A stretch of DNA of 64,000 nt from Bacillus sp. FJAT-45350 (GCF_002335805.1 NZ_NISU01000001.1:752079-816078); one strand, 5' to 3'. Numbered from the stretch's first letter, positions 46,712 to 55,769 are shown. Made by a program: numbers and translations. Notes: generated from the sequence alone by a model not told the origin.

Positions 46712-48392
46712 AATATTAAAAAGTAGTTTTGTTGAATGCAATGGTCGTGAGCGAGTACAAAATTTATTGGATCGTGGAACATACCTAGAACTACTTGATC
46801 CGTTTACTGGGTTAGAATCTCCTCATTTAGAACCACAAGGGATTGTCCCACAAAGTGATGATGGTGTTATCGTTGCAAAAGGGACAATCCGCGGAAAACC
46901 GACAGTAATTATTTCGACTGAGGGAAAATTCCAGGGTGGGGGAATAGGTGAAATATCAGGTGCAAAAATTGCTGGTGCACTTGAACTTACGCTTAAAGAT
47001 TGTGAGGAAGGGGTAAAAGTAACTCCAATCATACTCTATGATACAGGTGGTGTTAGATTACAAGAAGCTAATTATGGTTTACTAGCGATTGCTGAAATAA
47101 GTGCAGCTATTGTTGCGCTTCGCCGCTATGTTCCAGTGATTGCAGTTGTCCCAGGAAAAGTTGGAGCATTTGGCGGGATGTCAATTACGGTAGGTCTTTG
47201 TAGTTCAGTGATTATGACACGAGAAGGAAGGCTAGGATTAAATGGGCCGGAAGTAATTGAGCAGGAAGCAGGTATTCGTGAGTTTGATTCGAAAAATCGC
47301 ATGCTTATTTGGGATACAATTGGCGGAAAACAGCGAACAGGTAGTGGGTTTGCTGATGAATTAATTGATGATGATCTAGAAGCTGTGAAAATAACCGTTT
47401 CTAAAATCATAGATAGTGGTATTACCTCGGTAAGAACAGAGCAAGTAAAGAGGTATGAAAGGTTTTTACAGTTAGTCGATTCAATAGAGCGGTTAGCACC
47501 AGAAAGGGTTAGAGACTTGTGGGAAGAATCAGAAACTGAATTGAATGACGATAACATTCAGCTAATTTATGAGAACTATAAAGCACTAGGTAGGGGCCAA
47601 ACGTGGTTTGATTTATTACGAAATAACGCTATAGAAATAGGAGATATTCCATCAGTTCGTGTTGCTGACGGTTTCATTGGAGAAAAAAAAGTAAGGTTTG
47701 TTGCTGTTGTTCCAGACGTAAATAATCATTTTCCTCGGGCAAGTAAAGGAGAATTCGGCTTGCGAGAAGGTTGGTCAATTGCCAAACAAATCCGAGCAGC
47801 AATCGAGGAAGATCAAGGGCGAGAAAAACGCGCAATTGTGTCGATTGTCGATGTTCCCAGCCAGGCCTATGGTTATCATGAAGAACTACTTGGTATCCAT
47901 CAGGCATGTGCAGCTGCAGTAGACGCTTATGCTTCAGCAAGGCTAGCTGGTCATCCTGTCATTTCATTTATTCCTGGTAATGCGATTTCAGGAGCATTTT
48001 TATCTCATGGGTTGCAAGCCAACCGCTTGATTGCTCTACGTGATCCCGGGGTTAATGTGCACGTTATGTCAAAACAATCAGCCGCACGTATTACACAAAG
48101 AAGTTTAGAAGAATTAGAAGTTGCATCTCAAAAAATACCAGCGATAGCTTATGATATTGAATCTTTTAATAAGCTTGGCGCACTGTACTCACTCGTAGAA
48201 GTTGTAAATGCAGATGCACCAGAGGAAAATGACCGTGATATCATCTATGCAGAAATTGAAAAGGCGATTTGCGATGTGAGTGTAAGCAATTGTAAAGATT
48301 TAAGTGTTCGACTATCATCAAAAAATGCAAAAAATGGTGGTCGAACAGGTTCAATTTTAGTTAGAGAGAAGTTGAGTGAACAATGGCATTAA
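46704..48392 (+). CDS. mdcD: Malonate decarboxylase beta-gamma fusion subunit (MdcD-MdcE)
   Basis: 562 residues, one continuous frame with two carboxyltransferase-like domains. Residues about 1-285 form the beta subunit (YDTGGVRLQEANYGL, VPGKVGAFGGMSITVGL, GLNGPEVIEQEAG). Residues about 300-550 form the gamma subunit (FPRASKGEFGLREGW, VDVPSQAYGYHEELLGIHQA, SGAFLSHGLQANRLIAL, VMSKQSAARIT). In Klebsiella, Pseudomonas and Acinetobacter these are separate MdcD and MdcE proteins. The linker (about 265-300) shows no stop or restart. It decarboxylates malonyl-S-ACP to acetyl-S-ACP. Confidence 0.93.
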   Translation: MSKILKSSFVECNGRERVQNLLDRGTYLELLDPFTGLESPHLEPQGIVPQSDDGVIVAKGTIRGKPTVIISTEGKFQGGGIGEISGAKIAGALELTLKDCEEGVKVTPIILYDTGGVRLQEANYGLLAIAEISAAIVALRRYVPVIAVVPGKVGAFGGMSITVGLCSSVIMTREGRLGLNGPEVIEQEAGIREFDSKNRMLIWDTIGGKQRTGSGFADELIDDDLEAVKITVSKIIDSGITSVRTEQVKRYERFLQLVDSIERLAPERVRDLWEESETELNDDNIQLIYENYKALGRGQTWFDLLRNNAIEIGDIPSVRVADGFIGEKKVRFVAVVPDVNNHFPRASKGEFGLREGWSIAKQIRAAIEEDQGREKRAIVSIVDVPSQAYGYHEELLGIHQACAAAVDAYASARLAGHPVISFIPGNAISGAFLSHGLQANRLIALRDPGVNVHVMSKQSAARITQRSLEELEVASQKIPAIAYDIESFNKLGALYSLVEVVNADAPEENDRDIIYAEIEKAICDVSVSNCKDLSVRLSSKNAKNGGRTGSILVREKLSEQWH

Positions 48393-49006
48393 GGCCCCAT
48401 GATTTACTAGAAATCAATAATCATCTTGACTTATTTAGTTATACGGCAGTACCAGAATGGGTTGCCAAATCACTAAATGAAGCTCCTTTTGTCGTTGTTA
48501 GAAGAGCAAGTTCTCCTAAAGGGTTGGTTGCAGTTGGTGTAAGAGGGACAACGAGAAGTGAGAGGTTTGCAGCTTTTTTACCAATGAAACGTATTGTGAA
48601 TCAAATTACACCAGAAAAACTAGCCAATGAAAGAAGCTGGAAAGGAATTGATAAAGACTTATTTGAAACCCTCGAGAGAGTAGCTCAAATAATGCAGCGC
48701 TATACCCTTTTCTGGGGACCAGTAGGAAGTAGTGGATTTGAGTTAGCAAGCGGAAAAGAAACAGTCACTAAAACAAGTGATATAGATATTATTATCCGCC
48801 CAGTTGAAAATTTATCGATCGACCTTGCTCAAAAACTAGAGAAGGAATTTTTTAAACTTCCGATACGTATTGATACACAAGTAGAGATATTAGAAGGTGC
48901 CTTTTTACTAAAAGAATATGCAACTTCAGAGGGAAAGTCTGTTCTTTTTCGAACCAATGAAGGACCTATCTTAAAGAAGCCATTTCAAGAAGAAGTAATT
49001 TCATAA
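48383..49006 (+). CDS. mdcG: Malonate decarboxylase holo-ACP synthase MdcG
   Basis: 207 residues of the phosphoribosyl-dephospho-CoA transferase family, which attaches the prosthetic group to MdcC. The nucleotidyltransferase motif is WGPVGSSGFELASG...TKTSDIDIIIRP (GS...DxD, about residues 112-140). It overlaps the fusion gene by 10 bases, as expected for a coupled operon end. Completes the maturation set with MdcB. Confidence 0.9.
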   Translation: MALRPHDLLEINNHLDLFSYTAVPEWVAKSLNEAPFVVVRRASSPKGLVAVGVRGTTRSERFAAFLPMKRIVNQITPEKLANERSWKGIDKDLFETLERVAQIMQRYTLFWGPVGSSGFELASGKETVTKTSDIDIIIRPVENLSIDLAQKLEKEFFKLPIRIDTQVEILEGAFLLKEYATSEGKSVLFRTNEGPILKKPFQEEVIS

Positions 49007-49020
49007 AAGTAATAATAATC

Positions 49021-49066
49021 GACTAGAGTCACAAAGCTTTTCCTACAGCGACTTTAGTCTTTTTTT
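49021..49066 (+). terminator. Terminator of the mdc operon
   Basis: GACTAGAGTC (49021-49030) pairs with GACTTTAGTC (49050-49059) with one G-U, around a 19-base loop, followed by eight T. Confidence 0.75.
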
Positions 49067-49152
49067 TGCTTGGCATAATCTTTATCTTGCAATCACAAAA
49101 TTTAAATTATGAAACATTGTGACGCAAAGTAATTTTAGTCAGTTTTTGCTTA

Positions 49153-49776
49153 CTAATTTGAAGTACTTTCTTGAATTTCCACTGACGCCCCATGCTTTTG
49201 AAGATAACGTTTAATCGTCTTTTTATGGCGGTTAGGAAGAATATCGATAGGCTCTCTGGTTATTCCATTCGCGATAATAAACTGATACTTTCCTTCTCGG
49301 GTATCACCTTTGTATTCATCTATTGCAATTACTTTCGGTAATTGATCCACCTTACGAATTTCTCCCTTAGCGATGTGATCAAACCGACGTATGGCGGTTG
49401 TAGGTGACGTTCCATATACATCTGCAGTTTCTTTAAATGTTTTTCCCTTAATTTCTTTAATTACAATAGCCTGATTCCATTCAATAGAGCTACGTTGAAA
49501 GCGCTCTACAAAGGGATTCTCCTCTGAAAATCGTTTTCCACAAGCACAAACATACCTTCTTCTTCTATAAAACAGTTGAGTATTTCTCTCAAACCACTTT
49601 AGATGTTTAATTCTTTTAATTCGATAGTCGTGGATACGGTTGGTTTGACCCCCACACTCTGGACAACTGTGAAGTTTCCGCTCCATTTCTACATCGATTC
49701 GAATAAATTCTCCCACTTCTTCAACCTTAGTTACCAGTACGTCTTTTAAACCTGGAATAGACATGTTAAAATTCAT
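49153..49776 (-). pseudogene. ISL3-family transposase, N-terminal half
   Basis: 207 residues against about 400 for full-length ISL3-type transposases. Present: the N-terminal zinc finger (CPECGG... and CACGKRF), the helix-turn-helix region (GKTFKETADVYGTSPTTAIRRF) and the beginning of the DDE domain (VIAIDEYKGDTREGKYQFI with the first Asp). The rest of the catalytic domain is missing, and the frame ends in unrelated sequence (ASVEIQESTSN). No matching remainder is seen to the left, so it is a truncated, inactive copy. Confidence 0.8.
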
Positions 49777-49842
49777 TTACACGCATCTCCACTCTTTACT
49801 TGTTTCTCGTCAATTCAAGTATAAAAGAACTGGTAGATTGCG

Positions 49843-49888
49843 TTTCTTTTTTTGCTTCTTGGGCTAGCCCAAGAAGCAAAAAAAGAAA
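49843..49888. repeat. 46-bp perfect palindrome
   Basis: GGGCTAGCCC (49861-49870) is the centre; 18 bases on each side are exact complements (right arm AAGAAGCAAAAAAAGAAA). On either strand the T-rich arm comes first and the A-rich arm last, the reverse of an intrinsic terminator. It lies between the half transposase and the integrase fragment, so it may be two fused element ends or a scar. Confidence 0.85.
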
Positions 49889-49930
49889 TACCCTCACTCA
49901 ATTGTTTACGAACCCCAACAAATAGTATAG

Positions 49931-50491
49931 AGCCATTTTTCTTTCATTTTTACAGCAGCTCACACTGGAGCAAGGTTAGGTGAACTAAGAGCGTTAACTT
50001 GGAAGGATATCGATTTAGAAAAAAGAAAAATGTACATTACCAAGACGGCATGTGATGTGAAAGAGGAAGGTGTCATTATAAAGGGTGAGACGAAAAGTGG
50101 AAAAGACCGATCTGTGTTTATCGGAAAAAGCTTATTAGAGTTTCTAACTAAACATAAAGAAAAATGCGAAAAAACGAAAAAAGCACTAGGGAGTTCTTTT
50201 AACCCGCTAGAGCTTGTATTTACAAATTCAAAAGGAAATTTTATTGATACTCGTGATTTATCGAGAGCCTATAAAAAAGCGGTTAAGAAAGCAGGGTTAC
50301 CTGATACTCGTTTTCATGATTTACGACACACACATGCAACGATTCTGTTACAAAATAATGTTCATCCCAAAATTGTGAGTGAACGACTAGGTCATAGTAA
50401 AGTTTCAGTTACGTTGGATTTGTATAGTCATGTACTACCATCACTTCAGGATGGTGCGGTATCCGTATTTGATGATGCTTTTAATAAGTAA
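49931..50491 (+). pseudogene. Tyrosine recombinase (phage integrase), C-terminal catalytic fragment
   Basis: The frame is open from 49931; homology begins about 49949 with TAAHTGARLGELRALTW. The catalytic domain is complete: Arg in TGARLGE, HxxR in FHDLRHTHA, His/Gly of RLGHSKVSVT and Tyr in LDLYSHV. The N-terminal SAM-like and core-binding domains are absent, and a stop precedes at 49928. A later in-frame ATG is at 50030. It ends 113 bp from the 3' end of the tRNA-Sec gene, as for an element inserted into that tRNA. Confidence 0.8.
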
Positions 50492-50603
50492 AATAAAAAT
50501 TGAGTGCTTCGGCACCTTTTCGGCATCTATAGGAAAAAATCGAACGCTCCAAATAGGCTTCATTAAAAAATGGTAACACTCAAACCCCTTGATATATAAG
50601 GGT

Positions 50604-50700
50604 TGGCGGGACTGTGTGGGAATCGAACCCACCAGAGACGGCACGCGCCTCCCTGAAGGTTTTGAAGACCTCGGCAAACACCAGTTACGCAGCCAGCCCC
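50604..50700 (-). tRNA. selC: Selenocysteine tRNA (anticodon UCA)
   Basis: The 97-nt RNA read on the minus strand starts GGGGCUGGCUGCGUAACUGG and ends ACAGUCCCGCCA with encoded CCA. Acceptor GGGGCUG/CAGUCCC pairs over 7 bp with a possible extended eighth position. T arm is GUGGG-UUCGAUU-CCCAC. Anticodon loop CU-UCA-AA on stem GAGGU/ACCUU gives UCA, reading UGA. A long variable arm (about 20 nt, GGGAGGC.../GCCGUCUC) is present, as in tRNA-Sec. Its partners selB, selD and selA lie within the next 12 kb. Confidence 0.95.
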
Positions 50701-50832
50701 ATATAATTGAACACCAAATTATTATAATCATCTTAGAATCAAAAATCAAGCAATAAAAATTAATTTTGTTGAATGTCACCTTTGTATAGTAAGCAAAATA
50801 AGGCAAAGACTATTTTGTAGAGGTGACTTTGG

Positions 50833-51291
50833 ATGAATAAAGAAATGATGACAGCACTTGCGACGATTGGGATAGCTCAATTTATTAAAGTACCGTTACG
50901 AGTTAGAAAAACGAATAAATGGGACTGGCGTGCATTTTTAGAATCGGGTAGTATGCCTAGCTCTCATTCTGCCGGGGTGACTTCATTAGCAACGTATATT
51001 GCACATAAAAAAGGAGTGCCTACCGTCGATTTTGCACTAGCTGCCGTGTTTGGTTTGATCGTCATGTATGATGCACAAGGGATTCGAAGACAAGCAGGTG
51101 AATTGACAATGAAGGTGAATGAAATAGATGAGCAAGTTGAGCAGTTAGCGGGGGAGGATACAGGTGACTATCACGAAAAGGAAGAGAAGAAGCTTAAGGA
51201 AATGTTAGGACATCAGCCTGAAGAAGTATTAGCTGGTGCTTTATTAGGCCTGTTAACTGGAACAATAAGTTATATGATAAATGAAAAGTAA
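50833..51291 (+). CDS. Divergent PAP2 family membrane protein (YuiD-like, DUF212)
   Basis: 152 residues. QFIKVPLRVRKTNKWDWRAFLESGSMPSSHSAGVTSLATYIA carries the PAP2-like SMPSSHSA phosphatase motif, followed by YDAQGIRRQAGE and helical membrane segments. An acidic loop (residues about 100-130) precedes the last helices. The family is presumed to be a lipid phosphatase or membrane protein of unknown substrate. GAGGTGAC precedes ATG 50833. Confidence 0.9.
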   Translation: MNKEMMTALATIGIAQFIKVPLRVRKTNKWDWRAFLESGSMPSSHSAGVTSLATYIAHKKGVPTVDFALAAVFGLIVMYDAQGIRRQAGELTMKVNEIDEQVEQLAGEDTGDYHEKEEKKLKEMLGHQPEEVLAGALLGLLTGTISYMINEK

Positions 51292-51304
51292 TTTACTTAA
51301 TAAG

Positions 51305-51343
51305 AAAATCCTGCTTGAGAGTAAATATTCAAGCAGGATTTTT
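51305..51343. terminator. Bidirectional terminator between convergent genes
   Basis: AAAATCCTGCTTGA (51305-51318) and TCAAGCAGGATTTT (from 51329) form a 14-bp stem around 10 bases with T-runs on both strands. Confidence 0.9.
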
Positions 51344-51352
51344 ATCAAAGTT

Positions 51353-52618
51353 TTATTTCTCATAAGGTAGTAGTACGTCAACGACAGTTCCTTTACCAAC
51401 TTCACTTTCAATCGTAATTCGTCCATTATGGGCATGGACAATTTTAAATGTGACAGTCATCCCTAGTCCAGTTCCTTTTTCTTTCATCGTATAGAAAGGC
51501 TCTCCGATTTTAACTAGGCGTTCCTTGGGAATTCCACATCCTTTATCAGAAATTCGAATGAGAATGTGATTGTCTTCATTTTTAGATAATGCAATCGTGA
51601 TCTCCTTACCGTCAGTAGATGCTTCAATCGCATTTTTTATAATGTTGATAAACACTTGTTTTAATTGGTTTTCTTCCCCATCAATTAAAGGGAGGTTGTT
51701 ATCAGCTTCTAATTTGATATGGGCACCCATTAGAATGGCTTCCGTTTCCATAATTGATTTCACATTATGGAGTACATGAACAATATTTGTTTTTTTATAG
51801 GCTACTTTTTGAGGTTTTGCGATTAATAGTAGTTCATTTACAATTTGATTTATTCGTTCTAGTTCAGAATGCATTATAGAATAGTAAAAGTCCTTCTGTT
51901 CTATTGGATTTTCTCTCATCAGCTGAACGAAACCTTTGAGTGAGGTCAATGGATTACGAATTTCATGCGCAATTCCCGCAGCAAGTTGTCCGACGACTGA
52001 AAGTTTTTCATTTTTCATAAGTAATTCTTCTGCCTGTTTAATTTCTGTAACATCTCGGCCGATGACTAGTAAAGCATTTCGCTCATTGTTTGCATCGAAT
52101 AGTGGTACTTTTACTACTTGGAAAATCCGTTCTTTATCTTCGATTTGAAGCCTTTCCTCATGATGCATAGGCTTTCCTAATTGCCATGCTTCTTCATCAG
52201 ATTCCACACACTCTTTAAAGTGCTCTCTATATTCTGGATATAATTCACTTAACTCTGCATCTGACTTTCCAGAGTAATGGTCATCTTGTAGCTGATACAA
52301 TGTGTGCCCGAATTCGTTTGTTTGAATCCAGCGACCTTGTCCATCCTTTAAAACAATAAAATCAGAAAGAGCGTTTATGAGAGCAGAGAGTCTTTGTCTA
52401 CTTTCTTCTGCTCCTTCTAGCCGTTTCTTCTTTTTTAAGATTATCGCTAGAAACACCCCGGACAAGATAACAAAAAGGCCACCTTTTATGGTTTGCCATA
52501 TTATCAATGTTTTATTAGTTAAATCTAGTAGAGCAAATAGTATATCGGTAGATACAATCCATGTAAATCCAATGAGTATATAAATTATAGGAACTTTATA
52601 TGAGGATAATAGTTTCAT
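51353..52618 (-). CDS. PAS-domain sensor histidine kinase (sporulation-kinase type)
   Basis: 421 residues: two N-terminal transmembrane helices (about 8-28 and 40-62), a PAS domain (about 85-195, LIVIGRDVTEIKQAEELL at its end), HisKA with the phospho-accepting His in GIAHEIRNPLTSLKGFVQLM, and HATPase_c with N box (NIIKNAIEAS), DKGCGIP and GTGLGMTV. Orphan kinases with this HisKA form, such as KinA-KinE, feed Spo0F in Bacillus; no response regulator gene is next to it. The exact signal is unknown. Confidence 0.92.
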   Translation of the reverse strand: MKLLSSYKVPIIYILIGFTWIVSTDILFALLDLTNKTLIIWQTIKGGLFVILSGVFLAIILKKKKRLEGAEESRQRLSALINALSDFIVLKDGQGRWIQTNEFGHTLYQLQDDHYSGKSDAELSELYPEYREHFKECVESDEEAWQLGKPMHHEERLQIEDKERIFQVVKVPLFDANNERNALLVIGRDVTEIKQAEELLMKNEKLSVVGQLAAGIAHEIRNPLTSLKGFVQLMRENPIEQKDFYYSIMHSELERINQIVNELLLIAKPQKVAYKKTNIVHVLHNVKSIMETEAILMGAHIKLEADNNLPLIDGEENQLKQVFINIIKNAIEASTDGKEITIALSKNEDNHILIRISDKGCGIPKERLVKIGEPFYTMKEKGTGLGMTVTFKIVHAHNGRITIESEVGKGTVVDVLLPYEK

Positions 52619-52818
52619 AGTTCACCTCTGACACTTTTATCATATATGTTCGATAGTATATCACTTTTTTCTTATTGAAAGCATCATTTTTTTAATGTTG
52701 ATATGAAAAGAGTGAGTTTACCTTGATATCTATAATTTACCACCTTATATTTTTGGAAATGGCAAAAAATTTTATTCCCACGATAACCTATTGTATGATG
52801 GACTATAGTAAAGATGGA

Positions 52819-54729
52819 ATGGGAGAGATTATTATTAAACATTATCATTACACGGTTGGTATGGCTGGACATATTGACCACGGAAAAACGACATTAACAA
52901 AAGCTTTAACAAATATAGATACAGACAGACTAAAGGAAGAGAAGGAAAGACAAATTTCAATTGAACTAGGGTACGCTCCACTTTCTCTGACTGATAACCT
53001 CGATGTTTCAATAGTTGACGTTCCTGGACATGAACGATTCATCCGTCAAATGATAGCAGGTGTGGCAGGAATTGACTTAGTCATTCTAGTGATTGCTGCA
53101 GATGAAGGGGTCATGCCTCAAACGAAAGAGCACCTTGATATATTATCATTTTTAGAAATAAAGAAGGGCATTATTGTTCTTTCAAAAGTGGACAGGGTAG
53201 ATGATGCTGAACTACTTGAGCTAGTAAAAGAAGATGTACTAGACCATGTTAAAGGTACGGTATTTGCTGATGCACCGATAATAGCAGTTGATAGTATTAG
53301 CAAGAGAGGCATTAACGAATTAAAAGAGCAATTAGTGACTGAGCTTACTGATTTACCTGTTCGTAGTCATCAAGGGCCATTTCGTTTACCGATCGATCAA
53401 GTATTCACTGTTCATGGCCAGGGGACTGTCGTGCGTGGAACTGTTTATGAAGGAACAGTGAATGAAGGGGATATGCTAGAAGTTCTACCACTCGGGGCGA
53501 AAGTGAGAGCCAGACAAATTCAGGTTCATCACGAGCAAATGCCAAAGGCTATAGGAGGCCAACGTGCTGCGGTTAATATTGGGGGCGTCTCAGCCTCTGA
53601 GGTAAAAAGAGGAGACGTATTAGTTGCTCCTAATACACACACAATTACTAATACAATTGATATTTCATTACAAGTTATTGATAAATTAAAGTATGAATTA
53701 AAACAACGAGCAAATATCAAAATACATACAGGTACTGCTGAAGTGTATGGAAAAATTGTGTTCTTTGATAGAAATAAAATTGATGGTGGAGAAAAGGTTC
53801 TCTGTCAATGTCGTTTAGATGAAGCGATTGTCGTTAAAAAAGGTGATCGTTTCATTCTTCGAAGACCTACGCCTACGGAAACAATAGGTGGTGGCTTTGT
53901 TATTGAACCTCAAGGGGAGCAGTACAAGTTCGGAGAAAATACGATTCAAATGTTGGAAAAGAAGTTAGTCGGAACACCAGAAGAAATCATTCTTGATTTG
54001 CTTCAAGTAAAAAAGAATATGACAGTAAAAGAGATTATCACCCAGTCTGGTATCAGTGAAGATGAAGTACAAGAAATACTACAGGAGTGTAAATTGAATA
54101 ATCTTGTTATACAGCTTGCAAATCAAGAGTTTATTCGTAAGAGCTTTTTAGAGGATGTTCAGTCAATAATATCGGAAGAACTTTCGAGTTACCATGAAGA
54201 TTTTCCTCTTAGAGAAGGGAAGAAGAAAGCAGAAATCGTACAAAGTCTTTTTTCCCAAGCTTCAATAAAGGTAATTGAACAAATAATAGATATTCTTTGT
54301 GATAGTAGAGTTTTAATGAAGCAAGGACCTTATCTCGCGTTACCTGATTTTCAAGCAGGTCCTCCTAAAAAGTGGGCTAAGCGGATTGAACATGTCGTGC
54401 TAAAAGTAAAGGATATGGGTCTTCAAGTATCTCCGTTGCTTGATGTCTTGGAAGAGAATCAAATTCCCAAAGGCCTTCATGAAGAGTTAAAGCATTATTT
54501 ACTTCGAGAAAAAATACTATACGAATTTGACGAGAAGCTTGCAGTGCACAATGAACCATTACATCAAGCTGTAAATAAGTTGAAAGAAAAAACTGGTGAA
54601 GAATTTACACTTCAGAATGCAAAAGAAATTTTAGGGTTATCAAGAAAGTATTTAGTTTCATTATTAGAGCTCCTAGATAGCTTGAACTACACAACTAGAA
54701 TTGAAAGTAGAAGGGTTTGGAAGAAATAA
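52819..54729 (+). CDS. selB: Selenocysteine-specific translation elongation factor SelB
   Basis: 636 residues. GTPase domain: MAGHIDHGKTTLTKAL (G1, near residue 17), DVPGHERFIRQM (G3) and SKVD (G4). Beta-barrel domains include RLPIDQVFTVHGQGTVVRGT. The long C-terminal part has winged-helix repeats that bind the SECIS hairpin. ATG 52819 is preferred, since the family begins just before the GTPase; a longer frame back to 52723 would add 32 atypical residues. The ribosome site is weak. A possible promoter (TTTATT-17-TATGAT, 52771-52799) would make the leader very short. Confidence 0.93.
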   Translation: MGEIIIKHYHYTVGMAGHIDHGKTTLTKALTNIDTDRLKEEKERQISIELGYAPLSLTDNLDVSIVDVPGHERFIRQMIAGVAGIDLVILVIAADEGVMPQTKEHLDILSFLEIKKGIIVLSKVDRVDDAELLELVKEDVLDHVKGTVFADAPIIAVDSISKRGINELKEQLVTELTDLPVRSHQGPFRLPIDQVFTVHGQGTVVRGTVYEGTVNEGDMLEVLPLGAKVRARQIQVHHEQMPKAIGGQRAAVNIGGVSASEVKRGDVLVAPNTHTITNTIDISLQVIDKLKYELKQRANIKIHTGTAEVYGKIVFFDRNKIDGGEKVLCQCRLDEAIVVKKGDRFILRRPTPTETIGGGFVIEPQGEQYKFGENTIQMLEKKLVGTPEEIILDLLQVKKNMTVKEIITQSGISEDEVQEILQECKLNNLVIQLANQEFIRKSFLEDVQSIISEELSSYHEDFPLREGKKKAEIVQSLFSQASIKVIEQIIDILCDSRVLMKQGPYLALPDFQAGPPKKWAKRIEHVVLKVKDMGLQVSPLLDVLEENQIPKGLHEELKHYLLREKILYEFDEKLAVHNEPLHQAVNKLKEKTGEEFTLQNAKEILGLSRKYLVSLLELLDSLNYTTRIESRRVWKK

Positions 54730-55748
54730 TGGGAAACGTAACATTTTTTAGTCCTTACATCTATCAACCTCGTGGGAATTCAACAACAGCAAGACGTATT
54801 ATAGGTGGACTTGAAAAGGATGGACTAGATGTAAAGAGTTTTGCCTATTGTGAAGAGGAATTACCAGAAGATAAAATTAGTGAGCTTAAGAACACTAAAA
54901 TTTATCATATATTACACTTTCGTCGCTTTGCAGAATGGCAATTGGCTACGAATTTTCAATTAGACAAGCCCTATATTCTCACGTCTGGTGGAACAGATGT
55001 GAATCAAGATTTGTTTCAAGAAAGAGAGAAGGAGGTAATGAGGAATTTAGTAGAGAACGCATCAATGATTACTGTTTTCAATGAAGATGCAAAAGACAAG
55101 CTTCTTAGTGTGTATAACTTGCTAGCTAAACAGGTTGAGATTGTTTCTCAAAGTATTTGGTTCCCTGAAAATATACAGACAAATCGGAACCGATTACAAA
55201 ATGGTTATCCTAAACTCCTTCTACCTGCTGGATTACGTGAGGTGAAAGATGTACTATATTTGATTCCAGCTATTGAAGAGCTGCAACAATCGATATTTCC
55301 TGAAATACAATTCACAATTATTGGTGCTCCTTTGGATGAGTATATAGAGGAACAGGTGAGGGAGGCGTATACTCGCTACCATTGGCTTGATTATATAGAG
55401 GATGTTCCCTTTGAAGAAATGCCTGCAATTTATGAACAAAGTGATATCGTTCTCAATACATCACTATCTGAAGGGCAGCCAATTGCTTTACTAGAAGCAA
55501 TGTATTGTCATAAACCTGTTATGGCTAGGAAAATTGCTGGTAATGAAAGTTTAATTAAAGATAATGTTAATGGCTTTATATTTGACAATCTAGGTGAGTT
55601 TAAAAGAAAATTAGAAATGCTTGTTATTCGTGAGGATTTACGAGAAACATTTATAAAAAATGGATTAAACACTTTAACAAATAAACATGCCTTAGAAAAA
55701 GAAATAGCATCATATAAGAGGATTTATGCAAAGTGTTTACATCCATAA
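54729..55748 (+). CDS. Glycosyltransferase, SenB-like (putative selenosugar synthase)
   Basis: 339 residues of the GT-B/GT4 fold. The N-terminal half (YQPRGNSTTARRIIGGLEKDG, YHILHFRRFAEW, LTSGGTDVNQDL) and C-terminal half (IIGAPLDEYIEEQV, RYHWLDYI, NTSLSEGQPIALLEAM, GNESLIKDNVNG) recall the TIGR04348 group that contains the selenoneine-pathway enzyme SenB, compared from memory. The start ATG overlaps the selB stop (TAATG), so it is translated with selB. SenB makes a selenosugar from a UDP-sugar and selenophosphate, which SelD supplies. No senA or egtB-like gene is in the window. A general GT4 enzyme is the alternative. Confidence 0.6.
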   Translation: MGNVTFFSPYIYQPRGNSTTARRIIGGLEKDGLDVKSFAYCEEELPEDKISELKNTKIYHILHFRRFAEWQLATNFQLDKPYILTSGGTDVNQDLFQEREKEVMRNLVENASMITVFNEDAKDKLLSVYNLLAKQVEIVSQSIWFPENIQTNRNRLQNGYPKLLLPAGLREVKDVLYLIPAIEELQQSIFPEIQFTIIGAPLDEYIEEQVREAYTRYHWLDYIEDVPFEEMPAIYEQSDIVLNTSLSEGQPIALLEAMYCHKPVMARKIAGNESLIKDNVNGFIFDNLGEFKRKLEMLVIREDLRETFIKNGLNTLTNKHALEKEIASYKRIYAKCLHP

Positions 55749-55769
55749 ATAATAAAAAGGGGAATTGAT

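Noticed and set aside
49843-49888. The 46-bp palindrome as a Rho-independent terminator
   Set aside because: The T-rich arm is 5' and the A-rich arm 3' on both strands, so no U-tract follows the stem.
50441-50806. Minus-strand 121-codon frame over the tRNA-Sec gene
   Set aside because: It spans a structured tRNA and has no protein-like pattern.
52723-52818. N-terminal extension of SelB
   Set aside because: No ribosome site, atypical hydrophobic sequence, and it overlaps the likely promoter; the family begins right before the GTPase motif.
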